DNA of 43,202 nt, taken from Desulfacinum infernum DSM 9756 (lineage in GTDB: Bacteria; Desulfobacterota; Syntrophobacteria; Syntrophobacterales; DSM-9756). The notes beneath the pieces are model-generated. The model worked only from the letters and a program-made list of their open reading frames with translations, was not told where the DNA came from and did not search any database. The position numbers were made by a program, and so were the translations under genes. Below, one piece after another: positions 17,968 to 25,315 of this stretch (its first letter is position 1; each line of letters starts with the position of its first letter). The stretch spans positions 1 through 43,202 of the forward strand of contig NZ_FQVB01000035.1 in the NCBI RefSeq assembly GCF_900129305.1, read 5' to 3'.

Positions 17968-18207
17968 ATGATCGTGATTGTGAAGCTGTACGGGATGTTG
18001 AGTCGAAAGGTCGCGGGCTATGAGCCCGATCGAGGTCTCGAGATCAGCGTATCCGAGGGGGCGACCGTCGGAGAGGTGATTGGCGGCATCGGAATCGGCT
18101 CTGAGGAGAGCGTGGTTGTGGTGATCGACGGTGAAGTGGCGGGGGCGGAGACTCCGGTCTGTAGCGGGAGCGTCCTGAGGGTTTTTCAACCTCTGCATGG
18201 CGGTTGA
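17968..18207 (+). CDS. MoaD/ThiS-like sulfur carrier protein
   Basis: The 79-residue protein has a beta-grasp pattern (MIVIVKLYGMLSRKV, ISVSEGATVGEVI, VVVVIDGEV, GSVLRVFQPLHGG) and ends in Gly-Gly, which in this family is activated and thiocarboxylated for pterin dithiolene synthesis. Genes of this type often stand next to AOR genes, and here it follows the AOR after about 190 bases. It probably supplies or specialises pterin cofactor assembly for that enzyme. No MoaE or activating enzyme is encoded nearby, so it must rely on proteins coded elsewhere. The ATG at 17968 gives the normal family length; the ribosome site is weak. Confidence 0.85.
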   Translation: MIVIVKLYGMLSRKVAGYEPDRGLEISVSEGATVGEVIGGIGIGSEESVVVVIDGEVAGAETPVCSGSVLRVFQPLHGG

Positions 18208-18263
18208 GGCCGGGCTTCGGGCGTAGAGGTCGAAAGGATCGCGGGCGTTAGGGAGGATCATGC

Positions 18264-18890
18264 ATGAGCAAATCGGAACTGAGGCGGGTGGCGGATGAAC
18301 TCGCGGAAAGGCAGTGGGACAAAGAGGTCATCGCCAAGCGCGTACAAAAACTGATGCGCGAGGGAATACCCAGGACGATTCAGGGGAAGCTGAGGATATC
18401 CGGCCGCAGGGAAGACATCCTGGAGAGGGTCGTGACGCGGGCGCAAGAGTACAACCTGATTCTCAAAAACTGTGCCCAAGGGACCGCATTAGCCCTTCTG
18501 GAAGAATTCGGGGTGGGGAACATGGAGGTCATCAAGGCTCTCACCCATTTCCCGGGCATTGGAGGAACCGGAAACATGTGCGGCGGGGTGACCGGGGGGC
18601 TGGTTGCACTAGGCCTTTTCCTGGCCAATGACAACCTGCTGGACGTGGAAACCAATGGGGCAACGATGCCCACAGCGCAAAAATTCATCGCCGCCTTCGA
18701 AGACGAGGTTGGGTTTCTGTACTGTGCGGATATCCAGGAGGTGATCTTCGGTGTGAACATGGACCCGGGAGCGGGGGAGGAAAGAATGCGAGCCTTTGCA
18801 TCCGCAAAGGGCTTTGAAAAGTGCGGCGCTCCTCCCGGTGTGGGGGCAAGGATCGCCGCAGAATTGATCCTGGACAGCCTGGGCGCGTGA
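18264..18890 (+). CDS. C_GCAxxG_C_C family redox protein
   Basis: The 208-residue soluble protein has an N-terminal charged helical part and then the family signature: KNCAQGTALALLEEFGV, FPGIGGTGNMCGGVTGGLVALGL, and later FLYCADIQEV and FEKCGAPPG. The four cysteines and Gly-rich segments match a family thought to bind a metal or flavin-like cofactor and to act in electron transfer. Its true function is unknown. It lies between the MoaD gene and the MFS gene in the same direction, so it may pass electrons from the AOR or take part in reactivation of the corrinoid protein; both are guesses. GGGAGGA is 7 bases before the ATG. Confidence 0.75.
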   Translation: MSKSELRRVADELAERQWDKEVIAKRVQKLMREGIPRTIQGKLRISGRREDILERVVTRAQEYNLILKNCAQGTALALLEEFGVGNMEVIKALTHFPGIGGTGNMCGGVTGGLVALGLFLANDNLLDVETNGATMPTAQKFIAAFEDEVGFLYCADIQEVIFGVNMDPGAGEERMRAFASAKGFEKCGAPPGVGARIAAELILDSLGA

Positions 18891-18958
18891 TGGACTCGGG
18901 GGCTGCGGTTCGAGTCAATATCTCGCAACAGAACTCTTATGCGAAAGGGTGTGGGAAC

Positions 18959-20173
18959 ATGGGTAAGAAGTGGGCCGTAATGTGGACGGTATACCTGGCT
19001 AGTGTCGTTGTCGTGATCAACCAATTCAAGGTGCCCCCGGTGATGGCCACTTTGATGAAAGACTTGCAGGTCAGCATGGGGGCTGCCGGATGGCTGATGT
19101 CCATCTTTGCCTTTGCCGGTATCGTGCTGGCCTTGCCTGCCGCCGTGATTCTCGGCAGGTTTGGTCCGCGGTTGAGCGGACTCATGGGGCTCGGCTTCAC
19201 GGTGCTCGGATCCGTTGTGGGGGCGCTGGCAAGTACCTCCACGATGCTCTTGGCCGGCCGGCTGATTGAGGGAGTTGGGCTGGGGCTCATTTCGGTGGTG
19301 GCGCCCGCGGTTATCGCCATGTGGTTCAGACCGGAGGAAATGGGCCTGCCCATGGGCATCTGGTCCACTTGGGTTCCGGTCGGAAGCACTCTGGCCTACA
19401 ACCTGGCGGGGCCGATCCAGGAATCCATGGGCTGGCAGGGCATCTGGTGGGCAGGAGCCGGTGTGGCGGTCGTGACAGCCGTGATTTATGGACTCGTTGT
19501 GACGAAACCGGGAGCGAAGTCCGATGGTTCGGTCCCGGAATCCCACACAGGTGCCAAGTGCTCTTACGCGGACGGTTTCAGGACGCCCGCCATCTGGTAC
19601 CTGGCCATGGGCTTTGTGGCTCTCATGTTCTGCGCCATAGGCTACACCACCTGGTCGCCTATCTTCTACCGCGAGGTTTTCCAACTGGAGCCCGGCAAGG
19701 CGAACTTCTACACGAGCTTGGTCTTCATCATGAACATTCCGGGCGCCTTGCTGTGTGGCTGGCTGCTGACAAAGGTGAACAACCAAAGAGCGCTGCTGGC
19801 GGCAGCCATTTTCATCTCGACGCTCTTGTACCCGTTGGGTTTTGCCCTTAGTTCTGCGTCGATGATCGTACCTTATGTGTGTGCCATCGGACTCGTGCCG
19901 GTGTTTATCGCCACGGCTAGTTTCACGCTGGCTCCGGAGGTCATGCCGTCCCCGGAATTGGGCGGGCTGGCCATGGGTATTCTTACCATCGGGCAGAATG
20001 TGGGGACGCTGATCGGCCCGCCGTTGATCGGAAGGGTGGTTTCGGGCGGTAATTGGGCCGCCGGCAACTATCCCATGTTGGCGATCATGTTAGTGACTTC
20101 GGTTTGCGCCGTTCTCCTTGTGCTAGACGGGAAAAAGGCTAAGCGTGTGGTGGCGCCTGCCGGGAAGCTGTGA
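18959..20173 (+). CDS. Major facilitator superfamily transporter
   Basis: The 404-residue protein has 12 predicted membrane segments, starting WAVMWTVYLASVVVVINQF. The MFS loop signature appears as VILGRFGPRLSGLMGL between TM2 and TM3, and there is GRLIEGVGLGLISVVAPAVI in TM4. It resembles the CynX/NarK-like anion and organic-acid porters in its first helix. I prefer the ATG at 18959, which starts just before TM1. An ATG at 18890 overlaps the previous stop as TGATG and would couple translation, but it adds a 23-residue polar tail. It probably imports the island's substrate or exports an end product across the inner membrane. Confidence 0.85.
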   Translation: MGKKWAVMWTVYLASVVVVINQFKVPPVMATLMKDLQVSMGAAGWLMSIFAFAGIVLALPAAVILGRFGPRLSGLMGLGFTVLGSVVGALASTSTMLLAGRLIEGVGLGLISVVAPAVIAMWFRPEEMGLPMGIWSTWVPVGSTLAYNLAGPIQESMGWQGIWWAGAGVAVVTAVIYGLVVTKPGAKSDGSVPESHTGAKCSYADGFRTPAIWYLAMGFVALMFCAIGYTTWSPIFYREVFQLEPGKANFYTSLVFIMNIPGALLCGWLLTKVNNQRALLAAAIFISTLLYPLGFALSSASMIVPYVCAIGLVPVFIATASFTLAPEVMPSPELGGLAMGILTIGQNVGTLIGPPLIGRVVSGGNWAAGNYPMLAIMLVTSVCAVLLVLDGKKAKRVVAPAGKL

Positions 20174-20265
20174 TTTCAGGGTTCCGGGGGCACCGGGCAT
20201 GACCCCCGTTGCTGAGAACCAATCGCCAAAGGGTTTGATGAGGACAAACGAATGAGGAGGAAGAC

Positions 20266-20904
20266 ATGTCGGATTTAAAGGCACTGACTGACACGGTTGT
20301 GGAGATGAAGGAGACCGAAGCCTTGGAGTTGACCGTCAAGCTCTTGGAGTCCGGAGTCGCCGCGAGAGATGTTTTCCGGGCATATCAGGACGCCATGAGC
20401 GAGATCGGCAAGCGCTTCGAGCAGCAGGTCTACTTCCTGCCCGAGTTGATTATGGCGGGAGATATGATGCAGAAGGCCCTGGAGGTCATTCGCCCGCACC
20501 TTGTGGAAGGCGATCAGGGCGGGGGGGCGAAAATCGGTAAGTTTCTTATTGCCACGGTGGCGGGCGACATCCATGACATCGGCAAGAACATCGTCACCAT
20601 GCTCATGGACATCAACGGGTTCGAAGTCAGGGATCTGGGAGTGGACGTGCCTGCGGACCGTATCGTGGAAGAGGCCAAAGCCTTCGGTCCGGACGTCGTA
20701 GGACTGAGCGGGCTGCTCACTCTTGCCTACGACCCCATGAAGGAAGTGGTGGAAAAGCTGGAAGCCGCCGGTTTGCGGCAGAACCTGAAGGTCATCATCG
20801 GCGGAGCTCAGATGGACGAAAGCGTCAGAACCTACGTCGGTGCCGACGCCTTCGCCACGGACGCGGTGGTGGGTGTCAACCTGTGTAAAGAGTGGGTCAA
20901 CTGA
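20266..20904 (+). CDS. Corrinoid (B12-binding) methyl carrier protein
   Basis: This 212-residue protein carries a methyl group on cobalt between two methyltransferases. The N-terminal four-helix cap covers about residues 1-85. The Rossmann-like B12 domain has the D-x-H-x-x-G motif at D101-H103-G106 (GDIHDIGKNIV), then VVGLSGLLTLAYDPM and IIGGAQM. His103 would be the lower cobalt ligand. It is of the MtaC/MtbC/MtvC type. AGGAGGAAGAC sits before the ATG, and the UroD-type methyltransferase starts 30 bases after the stop. No reductive activase (RamA or RACE type) is in the window, so reactivation must come from another locus. Confidence 0.93.
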   Translation: MSDLKALTDTVVEMKETEALELTVKLLESGVAARDVFRAYQDAMSEIGKRFEQQVYFLPELIMAGDMMQKALEVIRPHLVEGDQGGGAKIGKFLIATVAGDIHDIGKNIVTMLMDINGFEVRDLGVDVPADRIVEEAKAFGPDVVGLSGLLTLAYDPMKEVVEKLEAAGLRQNLKVIIGGAQMDESVRTYVGADAFATDAVVGVNLCKEWVN

Positions 20905-20934
20905 GAAAGGTCCCGACACGGCGGAGGTGTTGAA

Positions 20935-22269
20935 ATGCTAGAGGAACTTAGAGGGATCTCCCCGGAGGATAGAGTAGAAGCTTTCCTGGATATCTGGGTT
21001 TCGGGCGAAGGTCTGGAGTTTGCCAGTGAAGAGGCTCGGGAAGCGTACCGGTATAGGGCCGGCCTGCTGAAGGATGCGATACTTCTTAAGAAGACGCCGG
21101 ATAGGGTGCCGATCCTACCATTGGCCACCTTCGCCCCCACCACCCTGGCCGGGATGAGCGGCAAGCAGGCAATGAACGATCCCGATGGATTGGGGAAGGC
21201 TTGGCTTAAGTTTGTCGATGACTATGAGCCCGATGCCCTTGGTGGGATGCTCATGGTCATGTACGCGCCGGTCCTCGAAGCGCTCGACTATAAACTCTAC
21301 AAGTGGCCGGGTCATGGGGTTCCTGAGCATTTGTACTACCAGTTCAATGAACAGGAGTACATGAAGGCCGATGAGTATGACCACTTCATCCAGGACGTAA
21401 CCGACTATTGGATTCGGGTGTGGTTGCCTAGGACCCACGGAGCCCTGGGGCCCTTGGCAGGGACGTTCCCGGTTTATGGGAGCATGGAGCTGCCCATGAG
21501 CAGCCCCTGGCTGATGACGTTGGGCATTCCGGAGGTTCAGGACGCCTTCAAGGCCCTGCTGGAAGCGGGTCGACTGACCTTCGAATGGTTTCAGAAGATG
21601 ATGCCCTATGTGGGGCAGAAGGTGGCGAAGGGATTTCCCGAGTCGGCAGGAGGATTCACGAAGGCTCCTTTCGATGTATTAGCCGATTCATTTCGAGGCA
21701 CCACCGGTATCATGATGGACCTTTTCCGGCAGCCGGATAAGGTCCTCAAGGCGGTGGAGGTGCTTACGCCGCTCATGATCAACCTGGGTGTGAGCCTGGC
21801 GAAGGTGAACAGGAACCCGCTGGTCTTCATTCCATTGCACAAAGGCGCGGACGGGTTCATGTCCAATGCGCACTTCGAAAAGTTCTACTGGCCGAGTCTG
21901 AAGAACGTCATGCTGGGATTGATAGAAAACGGCTGCGTGCCGGTTTGCTTTGTGGAAGGCGCATACAACCAGAGACTCGAGTACCTGACGGAACTGCCTC
22001 CGGGCAAGTGCGTCTTTTATTTCGACCGGACCGACATGGCTCGCGCCAAAGAGGTGTTGGCCGGCAAGTCGTGTATCGCCGGCGGATTTCCCGTGTCGTT
22101 GATCATGACCGGCAAGCCGGAGCAGGTCGAGGCGGAGGTGAAGAAGCTTCTGAATCAGGTGGCTCCCAACGGAGGTTACATCCTAGGCGTGGGGACGGCA
22201 TTGGATGATCCGAAGCCCGAGAACCTGAAGGCCTTCATGGAAGCGGGACGGAAGTTCGGAAAGTACTAG
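20935..22269 (+). CDS. UroD-family methyltransferase (substrate:corrinoid, MT1-type)
   Basis: The 444-residue protein belongs to the uroporphyrinogen decarboxylase superfamily, in the branch of zinc-dependent corrinoid methyltransferases such as MtaA, MtbA and the OdmB O-demethylase component. Family-like segments include the start TPDRVPILPLATFAPTTLAG, HKGADGFMSNAHFEKFYWPS, PPGKCVFYFDRTDM, and AGGFPVSLIMTG. Candidate zinc ligands are a His in PLHKGADG and cysteines in GCVPVCFVEG and GKCVF. The N-terminal about 55 residues are an added helical part. GGAGG lies before the ATG. Paired with a corrinoid protein here and a pterin methyltransferase at 24043, it most likely takes the methyl group from the growth substrate. 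Confidence 0.88.
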   Translation: MLEELRGISPEDRVEAFLDIWVSGEGLEFASEEAREAYRYRAGLLKDAILLKKTPDRVPILPLATFAPTTLAGMSGKQAMNDPDGLGKAWLKFVDDYEPDALGGMLMVMYAPVLEALDYKLYKWPGHGVPEHLYYQFNEQEYMKADEYDHFIQDVTDYWIRVWLPRTHGALGPLAGTFPVYGSMELPMSSPWLMTLGIPEVQDAFKALLEAGRLTFEWFQKMMPYVGQKVAKGFPESAGGFTKAPFDVLADSFRGTTGIMMDLFRQPDKVLKAVEVLTPLMINLGVSLAKVNRNPLVFIPLHKGADGFMSNAHFEKFYWPSLKNVMLGLIENGCVPVCFVEGAYNQRLEYLTELPPGKCVFYFDRTDMARAKEVLAGKSCIAGGFPVSLIMTGKPEQVEAEVKKLLNQVAPNGGYILGVGTALDDPKPENLKAFMEAGRKFGKY

Positions 22270-22785
22270 AAACAGGCCGTCGCGAGGCATGCGCGGGCTA
22301 GCTAGGGCTGTCCTGCATACCCGCGGCCGCTGCTGAGGGGAAGGGAGGTGGGAGAAGGATAATTGGCGCAAGGGGAGGGGAATGGCATGCCTCCATGGGA
22401 GGCTGCGGACGAAGGCGCTGGCTGGGCGATTCAGGGGCAGGAGGGGGGCTGTGGCCGGAAGGCCGGGCCGGCGGGCTCGGGCGCGCCGGCACACTCCCGA
22501 GGCGCTCAGCCCGCTGCGAAGAGGAGAAATGAGGCTGCCTGACGCGCACCGCTCCAATGTGTGGATCCGGTCAAAGGTAGATCCTTCCGCTTAACGCTGC
22601 GGATCACTCATCATCGTTCCAGGACAACGGCCTGAGGCCGTGGGTCTGTGCGAGGGAAGACCGAAGTCTCGACCCGACAGGTGTTGTGCGGCCTTGCTCG
22701 GGGCAGGAGCGGTGCGGCCGTACAAGCAAGAAATGAGGATCCAACATCGGAAAATTCCGCTGCCTTAAATGAAAGGATGGCAAAC
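22270..22785. other. Intergenic region, no supported gene
   Basis: The 516 bases contain small hairpins, such as GCCTCCATGGGAGGC near 22389, but no T-tailed terminator, no triple AGCT site and no RNA gene that I can identify. It separates the methyltransferase pair from the second channel gene. Confidence 0.4.
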
Positions 22786-23736
22786 ATGCGAAGAGCACTG
22801 GGAACGGTTTTGTGCATCGTCGTGGCTGTCGGGCTGGCCATGCCCGCTGCGGCCTGGAACCAGAACAGTGGTTTGAATTATGGAAACACCAACTTTTTGG
22901 ACGCCATACTTCCGCCACCGGGAGTTTACCTCGACAACTACGTGGCCTATTACCACAGCGACGAGTTCAAGGACGCGGACGGAAACAAACTGCCCTTGGA
23001 CAACGAGCTCAGTCTGCTGGTTTACGTCCCGCAGCTGACTTGGATCGCGGACCTGGGGCTGCCGCGGGGAATGATCTTCGGTGTCACAGGCCTCTTGCCG
23101 GTCGTCAATGCCAATTTGGACTCGGACCTCGGGATGGTGGCGTCCAACGACAACCTCGGCGACTTGATGCTGGGAGTGTTCGTGGCCAGCCATGCAGGGA
23201 AGCCCTTTGCGAACTTGGGTAACGGATTCGACCTGTACTTGGCCGCCGAGGTGGATGTGTACATGCCCACGGGGCAGTACGATAAAAAATTCACCATCAA
23301 CCCCGGCAACAACTTCTTTACCATTGAGCCCTTCGTCAAGTTTACCGTGACCATGCCACACGGCTTTTCCTTCAGCATGCGTCACCATCTGGCCTTCAAT
23401 ACAGAGAACGACGAGTACTTGGGCGACGATGGTCAGACACATGACCTGAAGCCCGGCATCATGTATCACTTCAACTACTGTTTCGCTAAGACGTTGGATT
23501 TCATCAGCCCCAACCTGCGTCTCGGCGCCATGGGCTACTATGGCAAACAATTGACGGATGATGAGCTGGACGGCCGTGACATGAAAGATTCCAAAGAACA
23601 AATTTTTGGTATTGGTCCGGGAATCCAATACGTAGGCAAGGGCTGGGTGCTCAGCCTCAAGACCTACTTCGAGAGCGCTGCAGAGAACAAGGCGGAGGGG
23701 GAACGGGTTGTCTTGAGGTTGTCCCTGCCGTTCTAG
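22786..23736 (+). CDS. Second outer-membrane channel, MetA-pathway phenol degradation-like
   Basis: The 316-residue protein has a signal peptide (RRALGTVLCIVVAVGLAMPAAAW) and a beta-barrel sequence ending LRLSLPF with the terminal Phe. FLDAILPPPGVYLDNYVAYYH matches the layout of the channel at 7950 (PPPGFWYAGYNQLYR), so the two are distant paralogues of the same family. Other family features are NDNLGDLMLGVFVA, YMPTGQYD and LRLGAMGYYG. AAAGGA lies about 9 bases before the ATG at 22786; an ATG at 22777 is also in frame. It sits between the corrinoid methyltransferase pair and the pterin methyltransferase, so it may import the methylated substrate. Confidence 0.78.
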   Translation: MRRALGTVLCIVVAVGLAMPAAAWNQNSGLNYGNTNFLDAILPPPGVYLDNYVAYYHSDEFKDADGNKLPLDNELSLLVYVPQLTWIADLGLPRGMIFGVTGLLPVVNANLDSDLGMVASNDNLGDLMLGVFVASHAGKPFANLGNGFDLYLAAEVDVYMPTGQYDKKFTINPGNNFFTIEPFVKFTVTMPHGFSFSMRHHLAFNTENDEYLGDDGQTHDLKPGIMYHFNYCFAKTLDFISPNLRLGAMGYYGKQLTDDELDGRDMKDSKEQIFGIGPGIQYVGKGWVLSLKTYFESAAENKAEGERVVLRLSLPF

Positions 23737-23848
23737 CATTAATTTGGCGACGGCCCTCACTTCCAAGGAGTTAGGAGATCTCTGAGGACCCGGGCCCCAA
23801 GGATGTCAGCGTTGGGGCGCCTTCCCGAGGTTTGGGTCCATCAGGATT

Positions 23849-23892
23849 GGGCGGCTGCGGACGGAGGAGCAGAAAACCGACCGCAGCCGCCC
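23849..23892 (+). terminator. Strong hairpin between channel and MeTr genes
   Basis: GGGCGGCTGCGG at 23849-23860 and CCGCAGCCGCCC at 23881-23892 form a perfect 12-bp stem around a 20-base loop. There is no T run. It could be a terminator of the channel gene or an operator in front of the methyltransferase gene at 24043. Nothing else is seen in 23737-24042 apart from the ribosome site TTAGGAGC. Confidence 0.45.
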
Positions 23893-24042
23893 GGCTGTGT
23901 CCGAGCGCGGCACCCCAGTTCTTGCTTTGGCCAAGCATTTGGGGCTCAATGAGAGGGCATGATCCTCGTGTGGAGAAGCAGGTGTAGAGGCAGAATCCTA
24001 GGAAACGAATTGGCAAAGGGAGTTGGTACGTTAGGAGCAAAG

Positions 24043-24852
24043 ATGATCATTATTGGAGAAAAAATCAACGGAACACGTCGAAGGGTGGCCCAGGCGATTG
24101 TTGAACGGGACCATGAGTTCATCAAGGACCTCGCCAGGAAACAAGCCGAAGGTGGGGCGCACTATCTGGATGTGAATGCGGGAACCTCCCCGGATCGGGA
24201 ACCGGAAGACATGGTCTGGCTTATCGAAAACATTCAGGAGGTGGTGGACCTGCCCCTGTGTCTGGATAGTGCGAACCCGGCGGCGCTCGAAAGTGGGCTG
24301 CAGGTTGTGAAGCGACCCGCTTTGATTAATTCCCTTTCCGGAGAGAAGGCCCGTATCGAAGGCGTTTTGCCTTTGGCGGGGAAGTATCAGACGGGCTTGG
24401 TGGTCTTGGCGTTGGACGATCTTACGGGCATTCCCAAAAGGAGCGAGGAGCGGCTGGAGATCGTCTCCAAGTTGGTGGGCCTTGCGGAAGAACAGGGCCT
24501 GTCGCACGAGCAGCTGTTCATTGACCCGTTGGTGACCGCCATCTCAACGGGGGTCGACAGTGGCATGGTGACTTTCGAGACCATCAAGGGAATTCGGCAA
24601 CGCTACCCGGCTGCACATATCACGTGCGGTCTGAGCAACATCTCCTTCGGCTTGCCGTTAAGGTCTTTGATCAACCGCACCTTCCTGGCCATGTGCATGA
24701 TGTGCGGGTTGGATAGCGCCATCATCGATCCCAACGACAGGGAGCTGATGGGGGTTCTTCTCGCCGCGGAGATGCTTCTGGGGCGGGATGCGTACTGCCG
24801 GGGTTTTCTGGGGGCATACCGGGCCGGCCGCATCGGCCCTCCGACGAAGTAG
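24043..24852 (+). CDS. Methyltetrahydrofolate:corrinoid methyltransferase (MeTr/AcsE-like, MT2-type)
   Basis: The 269-residue protein is a pterin-binding TIM barrel that moves a methyl group between a corrinoid protein and tetrahydrofolate. It starts MIIIGEKINGTRRRVAQAI and shows HYLDVNAGTSPDREPEDM, LCLDSANPAALESGL, LDDLTGIPK, LFIDPLVTAISTG and GLSNISFGLP. In AcsE the equivalent Asn in the SNISFG segment contacts the pterin. Length matches AcsE and MtvA. TAGGAG is 7 bases before the ATG at 24043; a longer frame upstream has no ribosome site. With the UroD-type enzyme and corrinoid protein it completes a three-part demethylase like the Odm/Mtv systems, delivering methyl groups to the folate branch of the Wood-Ljungdahl pathway. 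Confidence 0.92.
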   Translation: MIIIGEKINGTRRRVAQAIVERDHEFIKDLARKQAEGGAHYLDVNAGTSPDREPEDMVWLIENIQEVVDLPLCLDSANPAALESGLQVVKRPALINSLSGEKARIEGVLPLAGKYQTGLVVLALDDLTGIPKRSEERLEIVSKLVGLAEEQGLSHEQLFIDPLVTAISTGVDSGMVTFETIKGIRQRYPAAHITCGLSNISFGLPLRSLINRTFLAMCMMCGLDSAIIDPNDRELMGVLLAAEMLLGRDAYCRGFLGAYRAGRIGPPTK

Positions 24853-25118
24853 ATTCCGCGAATCGGTTGAATCGCGGTGTTGATGGGCTCCCCGTGGGGC
24901 CCTTCCGCGGAACCTCCCGGTAGCGGGCCTCAGGCCGGGGAGAAGCTCCCCCGTTTTGAAATGGGAACGGGGCCCAAACGCATGGAATGTGTCGGGCCCC
25001 GCGCCCGCTCTGACAACTGCCCAGATCCGCCGCACCTGCCGCAAGCTCTTTCCCTTCCGGGACAAAGCCCCCGAGTCCCACTCTGCCATGAGAGAACCTT
25101 GAGGATGATCGTTGTGCG

Positions 25119-25140
25119 CCGGGCCTCGAATGTGGCCCGG
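25119..25140 (+). terminator. Short GC hairpin upstream of operator copy 3
   Basis: CCGGGCC at 25119-25125 pairs perfectly with GGCCCGG at 25134-25140, followed by GAAAAAATG. It may end transcription from the methyltransferase gene before the chemoreceptor promoter, but there is no T run on this strand. Confidence 0.3.
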
Positions 25141-25186
25141 GAAAAAATGCTCAAGACATGAAACCGGCGTGCCGATCCCTTGTGTA

Positions 25187-25212
25187 AGCTGCATGGTAGC
25201 TAATATGTAGCT
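25187..25212 (+). promoter_or_regulatory. Triple 11-bp-spaced AGCT operator, copy 3
   Basis: AGCT occurs at 25187, 25198 and 25209, exactly 11 bp apart. The flanks GCTGCATGG, TAGCTA and TAGCTTA match copies 1 and 2. There is no TTGACA upstream here; TTGTGT at 25180 is the nearest sequence in that place. The site lies about 104 bases before the chemoreceptor start. Confidence 0.7.
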
Positions 25213-25315
25213 TAACCCCCGGGCCGCGTATCGCGCGCCGTCCAATGCCGGTTTGGTATGAGGGAAAATGGCTGAATGGACTGAATGCATGCAATAAGGA
25301 GGGGAGGATGCCCGT

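Larger units (their letters stand above)
24853..25315. other. Intergenic region before chemoreceptor
   Basis: The 463 bases contain the hairpin at 25119-25140, the third triple AGCT site and a strong ribosome site (GGAGGGGAGG at about 25296-25305). I see no gene or RNA gene in it. Confidence 0.5.

Noticed and set aside
20174-24042. Cobalamin riboswitch near the corrinoid genes
   Set aside because: No B12-box-like or paired architecture was recognised in the gaps before 20266, 20935, 22786 or 24043.
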